The position numbers were made by a program, and so were the translations under genes. Positions 6,793-13,060 of a stretch of DNA of 16,529 nucleotides are shown here, in pieces (within the stretch, counting starts at the first letter, position 1; each line of letters starts with the position of its first letter). The notes under the pieces are model-generated. The model was not told the DNA's origin. It saw only the letters and a program-made list of their open reading frames with translations, and did not search any database. The stretch covers positions 1-16,529 of the forward strand of contig JABUSD010000294.1 in the NCBI GenBank assembly GCA_021442845.1. The letters run 5' to 3'. This DNA is from Holdemanella sp. (lineage in GTDB: Bacteria > Bacillota_I > Bacilli_A > Erysipelotrichales > Erysipelotrichaceae).

Positions 6793-7068
6793 ATGTATAT
6801 CTGTTTAATAAAGAATAAAGTTAAAAAAGGATATGAAGATGCCTATTATGAAGTATCCTGTGCTTTTTCAAATGATATGAAATCTGTAGATGGATGTCTA
6901 GATGCTTATGTCATTCGCGATATCAATAATCCTGAAATCATTGTCAATGTGGAAAAATGGATCAATCAGGATGCAAAGCTAAAGGATACTGGTGAAATAT
7001 TTTTAAAATATAAAGCTGACTTAAAAAAGGCTGGATTTATATCCAACACATCAGAAGAATATATATAA
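6793..7068 (+). CDS. Small ABM-fold (antibiotic biosynthesis monooxygenase-like) protein
   Basis: This 91-residue soluble protein has the pattern of the dimeric ferredoxin-like ABM superfamily. An N-terminal strand (MYICLIKNKVKKGYEDAYYE) is followed by a helix with an S/D-rich patch (about 22-33), GCLDAYVIRDINNPEIIVNV (about 34-53) and a W-containing segment, then a C-terminal helix with KYKADLKKAGFI. ABM proteins include quinol monooxygenases and heme-degrading enzymes, but many are uncharacterised accessory proteins. It starts 2 bases after the glycosidase stop, with AGGAG 7 bases before the ATG, so it is part of the PTS operon. A link to aromatic aglycones released from beta-glucosides (as from arbutin or salicin) is an attractive but unproven idea. 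Confidence 0.65.
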   Translation: MYICLIKNKVKKGYEDAYYEVSCAFSNDMKSVDGCLDAYVIRDINNPEIIVNVEKWINQDAKLKDTGEIFLKYKADLKKAGFISNTSEEYI

Positions 7069-7093
7069 AAATAGGAGCTCAGGCTCCTATTTT
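7068..7093. terminator. Bidirectional terminator between convergent operons
   Basis: An 11-bp perfect stem (7068-7078 with 7083-7093) closes the loop TCAG. Downstream on the plus strand is ATTTT, and on the minus strand T-rich sequence follows as well. It ends the plus-strand PTS operon and the minus-strand reductase operon. The flavodoxin TGA stop (7081-7079) lies in the loop. Confidence 0.87.
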
Positions 7094-7564
7094 ATTTTGT
7101 TCAATCCATTTTTTTAATGCTTCTTCCCTTGTATTGGATTTGAATACCTTTCCTTCCAATAGGATGGCTCCTTTACAGGAATCCTTTAATTCCTTATTGG
7201 TATTTCCCATACCACTTCCACCAGATGTCGCAAATGGAATGATTGTCTTTCCGTTTAAATTATACTGTTCTAAAAATGTATTGATGATTGTAGGGGCAAC
7301 ATACCACCAGATTGGAAAGCCAATAAAGATGGTATCATATGTATCCATAGTATCTACTTTTCCTATAATGGAAGGACGATATGTCTTGTTCTTCATCTCA
7401 ATGGAGGAACGACTGTTCGTATCCATCCAGTTTAAATCCTTTTTTGTATATGGGATTTCTGGTTTAATTTCATATATATCCGCATCTGTTACAGATGCAA
7501 GTGTTGTTGCCAGTTTCTTTGTGGATTGGGTTGCACTAAAATAAGCCACTAATATCTTTTTCAT
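7079..7564 (-). CDS. Flavodoxin family protein
   Basis: This 161-residue FMN-binding flavodoxin-like protein carries electrons or acts as an NAD(P)H-linked quinone-type reductase partner in the cytoplasm. The phosphate-binding loop SATQSTKKLA (10-19) follows the first strand ILVAYF. IFIGFPIWWYVAPTIINTFLE (about 79-99), with Trp-Trp-Tyr stacking candidates, and IIPFATSGGSGMGNT (about 109-123) are typical of the longer flavodoxin_4-type family. It is the last gene of the four-gene operon beginning with the ferredoxin-containing aldo/keto reductase, which could use a low-potential donor such as this; the pairing is inferred. The start is 12 bases after the EamA gene stop. Confidence 0.9.
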   Translation of the reverse strand: MKKILVAYFSATQSTKKLATTLASVTDADIYEIKPEIPYTKKDLNWMDTNSRSSIEMKNKTYRPSIIGKVDTMDTYDTIFIGFPIWWYVAPTIINTFLEQYNLNGKTIIPFATSGGSGMGNTNKELKDSCKGAILLEGKVFKSNTREEALKKWIEQNKIGA

Positions 7565-7576
7565 TTTTCCTCTTTT

Positions 7577-7990
7577 CTATAAAACCATGAATAATGTTCC
7601 TGCTCCAATTAGCGTGGTTCCTACAATGGATTTCCATGTAAGCTGTTCCTGTAAAAATACAAAGGCAAGAACTAAAGTGAAGACAACGCTTAATTTATCA
7701 ATAGGAACGACTTTCGATACATCTCCCATCTGAATCGCCTTGTAGTAACAAAGCCAGGAAGCCCCGGTTGCAAATCCTGAAAGAATCAGAAAGAGCCAGC
7801 TTCTTTTGTTGATATCGCCAATTCCTTTCTGTACACCCATTATATAGACCATTCCCCAGGACATCACAAGCACAACAAGGGTACGTATAGCCGTTGCCAG
7901 TGTGGAATTGACATTTTCAATCCCTATTTTAGCTAATATTGAAGTCAAAGCAGCAAATATAGCCGATAACAATGCATAGATCATCCACAT
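7577..7990 (-). CDS. EamA-type (DMT superfamily) small transporter
   Basis: This 137-residue protein has about four to five membrane helices and resembles one EamA half-domain: MIYALLSAIFAALTSILAKI at the start, GFATGASWLCYYKAIQMGD (about 73-91) and a C-terminal VFLQEQLTWKSIVGTTLIGAG (about 112-132). The E-x-x-T-W motif and the W-x-x-Y-Y-x-A motif are characteristic. Standard EamA permeases are twice as long (about 300 residues, two repeats), so this is a single-repeat form that presumably dimerises. It sits between the MerR regulator (4-base gap) and the flavodoxin, so it is controlled with the reductase. It may export an aldehyde-derived or amino-acid-like metabolite, but the substrate is unknown. 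Confidence 0.85.
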   Translation of the reverse strand: MWMIYALLSAIFAALTSILAKIGIENVNSTLATAIRTLVVLVMSWGMVYIMGVQKGIGDINKRSWLFLILSGFATGASWLCYYKAIQMGDVSKVVPIDKLSVVFTLVLAFVFLQEQLTWKSIVGTTLIGAGTLFMVL

Positions 7991-7994
7991 AGAT

Positions 7995-8366
7995 TTACCA
8001 CTCCAGTTTTCCTGTTTCTACTGCCTTTTCATAGACTTTAATCTTATAGGATAGCTTATCCATGGTATCTTCAATTGCCTGTTTCTGTTGTGTTAATACA
8101 TCCATCTGGTTCTTTAACAATTGTAATCGATCGTTAATGGTTGAATCACCTTCTCGATAAAGACGTAGATATTCCACCATGACATCTACCGGTAAGCCTG
8201 CACTTCGCATGCATTTGGCTAGTTCAATCCATCCTAAATCTTCTTCATCATAAGTGCGGATATTGCCTGCACTTCGTTTTACTTTAGGAATCATGCCTAC
8301 CTTTTCATAATAGCGTAGTGTATCCTGGCTTAATCCAGTTCTTTCACAAACTTCCTTGATATTCAT
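7995..8366 (-). CDS. MerR family regulator, AdhR/NmlR-like, with Cys52
   Basis: This 123-residue DNA-binding activator of the MerR family has a winged helix at 1-70, with MNIKEVCERTGLSQDTLRYYEKVGMI in the usual order, and a coiled-coil dimerisation helix afterwards (about 80-115). Cys52 in AKCMRSAG falls at the position of the single conserved cysteine used by the AdhR/NmlR group to sense aldehydes or other electrophiles. This fits its reductase neighbour. I chose the ATG at 8366 (MNIKE), which begins 1 base after the reductase stop. A TTG at 8378 would add four residues and overlap that gene. A weak GGA lies 7 bases before the ATG. The operon promoter upstream of the reductase has MerR-type spacing, so autoregulation is likely. 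Confidence 0.88.
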   Translation of the reverse strand: MNIKEVCERTGLSQDTLRYYEKVGMIPKVKRSAGNIRTYDEEDLGWIELAKCMRSAGLPVDVMVEYLRLYREGDSTINDRLQLLKNQMDVLTQQKQAIEDTMDKLSYKIKVYEKAVETGKLEW

Positions 8367-8367
8367 A

Positions 8368-9501
8368 TTACATTCCAATCATGCCTGTGAAATCTTTCAT
8401 CATTTCAGAAATCTTGATCTGTTGTGGACATACCTGTTCACAGCTTCTACATCCAATACAGTTTGCTGGTCTTTTATCTGCTGGCATGCTGGATACAGCC
8501 ATTGGTGCTAAGAATCCTCCACCAGTAATCTTATGTTCATTGTATAGTTCCATCAAATCTGGAATTGGAAGTTCCATTGGACAGTGGCTTGTACAATAAT
8601 GACAGGCTGTACATGGAAGTCCTCCCTTTGCGGTTTCCTTATCAATCAAATCCAGCAATGTATGCAATTCATCTTGAGATAATGGCTTATCTGTTTTCCA
8701 GATTTCCATATTTTCCTTTAACTGATCCATAGCTGACATACCTGATAATACCATTGTGACACCTGGTATTGTCTGTAGAAAGCGGAATGCCCAGGCTGGT
8801 ATCGATTCATCTGGTCGCATTGTCTGTAAACTTTCTACCATATCTTCTGGTAGTTTACATAATTTTCCACCTCTTAATGGCTCCATAACCCAGATTGGAA
8901 TACCAGCATTATGAATATATTCTGCCTTTTGCTGACACTTCTGGAAATGCCAGTCCATATAATTCAACTGCAACTGACAGAATTCCATATGTTCTCCATA
9001 CGCATTTAAGAATTTTTTTATAACTTCCAATGAACCATGCGCAGAGAATCCTAAATGCTTGATTCTTCCATTCTTTTTCTGTTCTAACAAATAATCTAAA
9101 ATACCAAACTCTTCATTTAGATAATCATCCACATTTCCTTCATATACATTATGGAATAGATAGAAATCAAAATATTCAGTCTGGCATTTTTCTAACTGTT
9201 TTTCAAAGATTTCTTTTACCTTTGGCATATTGGAATTATCATATCCAGGAAATTTAGAAGCTAGATAATAACTATCTCTTGGATACTTTGATAGGCATTT
9301 ACCGGCAACTAATTCTGAATTTCCACTATGATATCCCCATGCTGTATCAAAATAATTGATTCCATTCTTATAGGCATAATCAATCATTTCTTCCGCTGCT
9401 TTTTCATCAATGACACTATCGTTTCCATCAACAACTGGTAAACGCATCATACCTAATCCTAAACCAGATAATTCTATATCCTGAAATTTTCTATAGATCA
9501 T
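8368..9501 (-). CDS. Aldo/keto reductase with C-terminal 2x[4Fe-4S] ferredoxin domain
   Basis: This 377-residue cytoplasmic oxidoreductase is a TIM-barrel aldo/keto reductase (about 1-275) with the AKR tetrad visible as Asp52 and Tyr57 (FDTAWGYHSG), Lys83 (ASKFP) and His117 (LFHN). A two-cluster ferredoxin-like tail follows, with Cys297, 300, 303 and 307 before Pro308, and Cys348, 351, 354 and 358 before Pro359. Known proteins of this composite type reduce carbonyls, with electrons that may enter through the clusters. I chose the ATG at 9501: AGGAGG lies 8 bases upstream, and the longer frame from 9555 adds 18 residues of upstream DNA that includes the promoter. It is first in an operon with a MerR regulator, an EamA transporter and a flavodoxin. 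Confidence 0.93.
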   Translation of the reverse strand: MIYRKFQDIELSGLGLGMMRLPVVDGNDSVIDEKAAEEMIDYAYKNGINYFDTAWGYHSGNSELVAGKCLSKYPRDSYYLASKFPGYDNSNMPKVKEIFEKQLEKCQTEYFDFYLFHNVYEGNVDDYLNEEFGILDYLLEQKKNGRIKHLGFSAHGSLEVIKKFLNAYGEHMEFCQLQLNYMDWHFQKCQQKAEYIHNAGIPIWVMEPLRGGKLCKLPEDMVESLQTMRPDESIPAWAFRFLQTIPGVTMVLSGMSAMDQLKENMEIWKTDKPLSQDELHTLLDLIDKETAKGGLPCTACHYCTSHCPMELPIPDLMELYNEHKITGGGFLAPMAVSSMPADKRPANCIGCRSCEQVCPQQIKISEMMKDFTGMIGM

Positions 9502-9529
9502 ATACAATCCTCCTGTTTCTATTATTTCT

Positions 9530-9560
9530 ATTATAAAGTCTAGAGTTAACTCCAAGTCAA
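9530..9560 (-). promoter_or_regulatory. MerR-type promoter of the reductase operon (19-bp spacer)
   Basis: On the minus strand, TTGACT (9560-9555) and TATAAT (9535-9530) are separated by 19 bases instead of 17. The spacer contains the perfect 10-bp palindrome GAGTTAACTC (about 9543-9552). Long spacers with a central dyad are the hallmark of MerR-family promoters, where bound activator twists the DNA to align the boxes. The TTGACTTGGAG arrangement also resembles operators of AdhR/NmlR-type regulators as I recall them. Confidence 0.85.
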
Positions 9561-9773
9561 GAGTTAATGAATATTCTCTTTAACACATGAATAACATCTT
9601 TGTTTCTTAGTCCATAATTTTTAAGTATATTTTCATCAATAGGATTTTGATATAGACTATCAATAAAAAAGATCATTTCTTCCTCGATAGCCTAATGGTA
9701 GTTTATCGTATATACCATCCCATTTTTCTATTTCTAGTTTTTGATGTAATACGTTTTCAAGATAACTTTTCAT
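9557..9773 (-). pseudogene. Small hypothetical gene broken by a one-base frameshift
   Basis: A 217-base frame starts at the ATG 9773-9771. It has an excellent AAGGAG ribosome binding site about 6 bases upstream and a TATAAT further upstream, and it begins MKSYLENVLHQKLEIEKWDG. It stops after 37 codons (TGA 9662-9660), but the +1 frame continues without a stop and ends at TGA 9559-9557, in the -35 box of the reductase promoter. The natural fix is loss of one T in the run of six (A6 on the plus strand, 9665-9670), giving a 71-residue acidic-basic soluble protein containing RNDLFIDSLYQNPIDENIL. I do not recognise the family. A recent inactivation, a sequencing error or a slippery phase-variable tract would each explain it. 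Confidence 0.6.
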
Positions 9774-9832
9774 GGTATCTCCTTATTTTATAATTATAGG
9801 TAAGTATTATTTCGTCAAAATTGCCATAATAA

Positions 9833-9855
9833 AAGACTGTAATAAATACAGCCTT
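9833..9855 (-). terminator. Terminator after the ABC permease gene
   Basis: The arms 9833-9841 and 9847-9855 pair over 9 bp, one position as U-G on the minus-strand RNA, with a 5-base loop and T-rich sequence after it. It lies 6 bases after the permease stop. Confidence 0.78.
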
Positions 9856-9861
9856 GTTTGA

Positions 9862-11466
9862 TTATAGTTCTTCAAATTTCTTTGTTCCTTTTGTCTTTAA
9901 CCAGATCAATAGGATGATGGATAATATACTGAATAATATAGTACCTATCATCATATAGAGACTGCTTCCTAGCTTATAGCCTTGCCATATATACAATCCA
10001 CCAAAGGCAATGGCAATAATCCATCCTCCAAACAGTGATAAAGTAACAGCTAATCCTTGTTTGATTGGATATATTTCATTTGTCCAGTTCAGATTTGGTA
10101 AATTAACTCCCCAGAATAAACATAATAGAGAGTGTAACAATGTATAGATTAGTGGTAATACAACAACAAAGAATAATTCATATGGATTTATAGAAGCTGT
10201 TTGTATTAGTAAAATAGTTCCACTAATCACAAAGAAGATCATTGGTACTATCGCAAATACTACCTGTAGAAGCAGTTTTGATTTTAATACCTGCCAGGAT
10301 GTAACGGGTAATGATTTTACAATCCATAGATTCTTTCCTTCTAAGGATACAGATGGAGCTGCCATATCTGCCATGGAAACCATCATACAACCAATTACAC
10401 AGATAAGAACGCTTACATGTCCTTTTCCAAATAATGATTCCAATGGAGTAAGGAACTGATTTCCAAATATCAATAAGGAAACGGAAACAAGGGGAATAAT
10501 CAGAATGGATAATCCACAGTTTAACATATAGGTTGCACTGCTTGTAAAGTGATTGAGTTCACGCAGTAACAAAGCTTTCATTATGCCATTCTGTTTGACA
10601 GTCTTTTCTTTATAGACTGTCTTTTTCTGAACAGCTGTACTTGTCGTAATGGAAACAAAGCTTCTTTTAAGAATAAACCAGGTTAGCGCTAACAATCCAA
10701 ATGCAATAGCTAAATAAATAAGTAATGCAACTACATTTCCTTCTCCCATTGATCCAAACAGATATAGGAAATAGGCAGAGCCTTTTATTGCCTTTCCAAA
10801 TAGTATGGCATTATTAAGAAGCGTCTCCATCAATTCCCCAATTTTATAACTGAATGCATAATACAATCCGATGAATAGAACAGCGCCTAAGGCAGCAACA
10901 ATTCCTTTGTTTTTGATTTTTAAGCTGATTCTTGCCACAACATAGCCTAAGGCACATGATAAGACTAAATCCAATATGGAAATAACAAGTAACATCGCAA
11001 GACAGCCAAATAGTGTCTGAATCGAGAAATATCCATGAAACCAGTAAACAAGCATAGCGGGTACAAAGACAACCGCTGAATACATTAAACTCATTAAATA
11101 GACCATGATCAAACGGGAAATCATGATGGCATCAACTGGTATTGGTAATGACAACAACAAATCATTATCCTTGGATAGATATAGACTGGAAAAGGTATTG
11201 AATACACTTCCAAATACACCTAAAAATAAAGCACCTATTCCCATGATGATAAAATATAACCAGGCTAATTTACTTGAGCATAATGGTTCACATAATAGAT
11301 AGGAATAAAAGGTAAACATGCCACCTAATACACCCACCATCAACACAATAAAGAAGGCATACCAGCCAATGACACCCCATTTTGAACGAGCCTTGTTCTT
11401 CTTGGCATTATAATGATAGCTTTTAAAGATTTCCTGCCATTGTTTGGCCACTAATATCCGGATCAT
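9862..11466 (-). CDS. ABC exporter permease (ABC-2-like, about 12 membrane helices)
   Basis: This 534-residue integral membrane protein is the permease partner of the upstream ATPase. It has a cytoplasmic N-terminus (MIRILVAKQWQEIFKSYHYN) and a first helix near residues 33-57. The cytosolic-facing segment SKDNDLLLSLPIPVDAIMISR (about 98-118) matches the exporter-type SLPI/V motif. A repeat of that layout occurs in the second half at LEGKNLWIVKSLPVTSWQVLKSK (about 382-404). Twelve or so hydrophobic helices are arranged in two halves. It fits the large putative ABC exporters of Bacillota that pair with a bcr-like ATPase. Its ATG overlaps the ATPase stop (ATGA, 11466-11463), showing translational coupling. 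The substrate is unknown. Confidence 0.87.
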   Translation of the reverse strand: MIRILVAKQWQEIFKSYHYNAKKNKARSKWGVIGWYAFFIVLMVGVLGGMFTFYSYLLCEPLCSSKLAWLYFIIMGIGALFLGVFGSVFNTFSSLYLSKDNDLLLSLPIPVDAIMISRLIMVYLMSLMYSAVVFVPAMLVYWFHGYFSIQTLFGCLAMLLVISILDLVLSCALGYVVARISLKIKNKGIVAALGAVLFIGLYYAFSYKIGELMETLLNNAILFGKAIKGSAYFLYLFGSMGEGNVVALLIYLAIAFGLLALTWFILKRSFVSITTSTAVQKKTVYKEKTVKQNGIMKALLLRELNHFTSSATYMLNCGLSILIIPLVSVSLLIFGNQFLTPLESLFGKGHVSVLICVIGCMMVSMADMAAPSVSLEGKNLWIVKSLPVTSWQVLKSKLLLQVVFAIVPMIFFVISGTILLIQTASINPYELFFVVVLPLIYTLLHSLLCLFWGVNLPNLNWTNEIYPIKQGLAVTLSLFGGWIIAIAFGGLYIWQGYKLGSSLYMMIGTILFSILSIILLIWLKTKGTKKFEEL

Positions 11467-12173
11467 TTTTCTTCCTCCAGTTCCAGGAATACTTCTTCTA
11501 ATGAATCATCCCCTCGTACTTCTTCCATCGTACCCGAACGGATCAGTTTTCCCTGTTTAATGATTGCCACTTTATCACATAGCTTTTCAGCGACTTCCAA
11601 AACATGAGTTGAAAAGAAAATCGATCCTCCATTTGCACAGAATTCCTTCATCATTCCCTTTAACTGATGGGATGCCACTGGGTCTAAGCCTACAAATGGT
11701 TCATCCATGATGATAAGTTTTGGATCATGCAGCCATGCTGAAATCAATGCCAGCTTCTGTTTCATACCATGAGAATAGGTACCAATTGGTTGTCCTAAAT
11801 CATCAGTTAATCCAAATAGATCCGCATATTTTCTAATGCGTTCCTTTCTTGTAGCTGCATCCACCTTAAAGATATCTGCGATAAAGTTCAAATACTTAAT
11901 CCCTGTCATAAAATCATATAGATCGGGATTGTCGGGAATATAAGCCATAATACGTTTGCATTCAATCGGTTTATCCTTCATAGAGATTCCATTGATTGTG
12001 ATTTCTCCTTTATCAAATTGCTGGATCCCTGCAACAGATTTTAAAGTAGTGGATTTACCTGCCCCATTGTGTCCAATAAAACCATAGACTTCACCAGGTG
12101 CAATATGCAGTGTTAAATCATTTACGGCAACCTTTTCTTCAAATGTCTTTGTCAAATTATCAATCTTTAACAT
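11463..12173 (-). CDS. ABC transporter ATP-binding protein
   Basis: This 236-residue cytoplasmic nucleotide-binding domain energises the downstream permease. Walker A is GHNGAGKST (34-42), Walker B LIIMDE (153-158, catalytic Glu158) and the switch His190 is in FFSTHVLE. The signature loop is YSHGMKQK (133-140) rather than the consensus LSGGQ/M, and such Tyr-Ser-x-Gly-Met forms are common in this exporter group. I chose the ATG at 12173 (MLKID), where the ATPase fold begins and a GAGGG site lies upstream. The longer open frame to 12371 only extends across the XRE gene and has no ribosome binding site evidence. It follows the XRE gene by 25 bases. Confidence 0.94.
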   Translation of the reverse strand: MLKIDNLTKTFEEKVAVNDLTLHIAPGEVYGFIGHNGAGKSTTLKSVAGIQQFDKGEITINGISMKDKPIECKRIMAYIPDNPDLYDFMTGIKYLNFIADIFKVDAATRKERIRKYADLFGLTDDLGQPIGTYSHGMKQKLALISAWLHDPKLIIMDEPFVGLDPVASHQLKGMMKEFCANGGSIFFSTHVLEVAEKLCDKVAIIKQGKLIRSGTMEEVRGDDSLEEVFLELEEEK

Positions 12174-12198
12174 AATGAATCCCTCTTTTCTTTCTATA

Positions 12199-12399
12199 TT
12201 ATTGTTCTTCTTCCCAGAACAGTTCATCCAGTGTTTTATCAAGTGCCTTGCATAGGGCAATGCATAATTTGATTGTTGGATTATAATTGCCAAGTTCAAT
12301 CGCATTGATTGTCTGTCTTGATACCCCAACAAGATCCGCCAGCTGCTGCTGGGATAAATCTTTTGCGGCACGGGCTGATTTCAATCGCAGATTTTTCAT
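12199..12399 (-). CDS. XRE-family helix-turn-helix regulator
   Basis: This 66-residue Cro/C1-type DNA-binding protein consists almost entirely of the helix-turn-helix domain: KSARAAKDLSQQQLADLVGV (about 7-26) followed by the recognition helix SRQTINAIELGNYNPTIKL (27-45). A short acidic tail ends LFWEEEQ. Such minimal XRE proteins with the ELGKYNPS/T-type ending commonly pair with DERQ-motif membrane proteins in Bacillota. It lacks its own sensor domain, so signals probably reach it through the partner membrane protein. Its ATG overlaps the stop of that gene by four bases (ATGA, 12399-12396), so the two are made together. It is the likely regulator of the downstream ABC exporter. Confidence 0.92.
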   Translation of the reverse strand: MKNLRLKSARAAKDLSQQQLADLVGVSRQTINAIELGNYNPTIKLCIALCKALDKTLDELFWEEEQ

Positions 12400-12911
12400 T
12401 CAGCATCCTCCTTATCCGCTTTCTTTTGACGAATCAGAATGGCAGCAAGAATAATGAAACCAAGCAGTGCAACGAAGATATTTGTAATCCAGATGCCTGA
12501 CTTATTATTGATGATGATATTAGCTGCAGCAATCAATATATTCGCTACTGTAAGAAGTATTAGTGTCGTCATCTGCGAACCGCGTTTTTCATTCAATGCG
12601 ATATAGGCATCATTATTAATGGCTACCACACAAAATACCCCTAAGCCAAAACATATACCACCAAATAATATTGGTATGTTGTATTTATCTGGTATATCAA
12701 TTTCAGCAACATATGCAGCGGTTAAAAGGCCAAAATACAACATCAGCGCCAAATAACCGGCTTTATATGCCTTTCCTCTTGCGGCAAGCTGTCTTTCATC
12801 ATATTTGTCAATATTTTTGTTTCTATTTCTTTTGGAACTATAGAATACAAGTACACAAAAAACCAGCAATCCAAAAAAACCAATGATTATACCTAAAATT
12901 CGATCATGCAT
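12396..12911 (-). CDS. Five-TM membrane protein with KYDERQ motif, XRE partner
   Basis: This 171-residue integral membrane protein, counted from the ATG at 12911 (MHDRILGI), has hydrophobic helices at about 5-24, 52-72, 79-99, 114-134 and 140-163. A cytosolic loop after the first helix contains KYDERQLAARGKAYKAGY (about 36-53), a motif seen in the membrane partners of small XRE regulators in Bacillota. AAGGAGG lies 6 to 7 bases before the ATG at 12911. An upstream ATG at 12935 would add eight residues without such a site. The C-terminal tail is charged (RQKKADKEDAE). It is first in the operon with the regulator and the ABC exporter and may report an envelope signal. Its biochemical function is unknown. 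Confidence 0.8.
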   Translation of the reverse strand: MHDRILGIIIGFFGLLVFCVLVFYSSKRNRNKNIDKYDERQLAARGKAYKAGYLALMLYFGLLTAAYVAEIDIPDKYNIPILFGGICFGLGVFCVVAINNDAYIALNEKRGSQMTTLILLTVANILIAAANIIINNKSGIWITNIFVALLGFIILAAILIRQKKADKEDAE

Positions 12912-12959
12912 ACTGTACCTCCTTATAACATCCATAAAGGACTGTTTCTATTTAATTAT

Positions 12960-12988
12960 ATTGTAATTATTATATATCATAATGTCAA
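12960..12988 (-). promoter_or_regulatory. Sigma-A promoter of the XRE/ABC operon, inside an AT-rich dyad
   Basis: On the minus strand, TTGACA (12988-12983) and TACAAT (12965-12960) are separated by exactly 17 bases. The -35 lies in an imperfect AT-rich inverted repeat: ATATATCAT at 12972-12980 mirrors ATGATATAT near 13007-13015, and AATGT (12981-12985) mirrors ACATT (12998-13002). Such a site would suit the XRE regulator, but its binding is not shown by the sequence. Confidence 0.7.
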
Positions 12989-13030
12989 ATATATATTACA
13001 TTTTAAATGATATATATTTCTTTATGATAG

Positions 13031-13060
13031 AAAAAGGCATCCCCTTAGGGATACCTTTTT
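13031..13060 (-). terminator. Terminator of the glycosyltransferase gene
   Basis: A 13-position stem (13031-13043 with 13048-13060) pairs except for one position, which is U-G on the minus-strand RNA. The loop is 4 bases, and the stem ends in TTTTT in either direction. The TAA stop of the gene (13061-13059) overlaps the outer arm. Confidence 0.82.

Noticed and set aside
7134..7544. Plus-strand open frame of 136 codons
   Set aside because: It lies fully antisense to the flavodoxin gene, whose FMN loop and terminator are clear, and it has no recognisable domain or ribosome binding site.
9660..9671. Programmed frameshift joining the two frames of the small gene
   Set aside because: A six-T run is present, but no downstream stimulatory structure or Shine-Dalgarno-like element was seen. 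Simple indel damage or a variable tract is more economical.
12174..12371. N-terminal extension of the ABC ATPase (302 residues instead of 236)
   Set aside because: The extra 66 residues lie over the XRE gene in another frame. ATPase similarity begins at MLKID and a ribosome binding site precedes that ATG.
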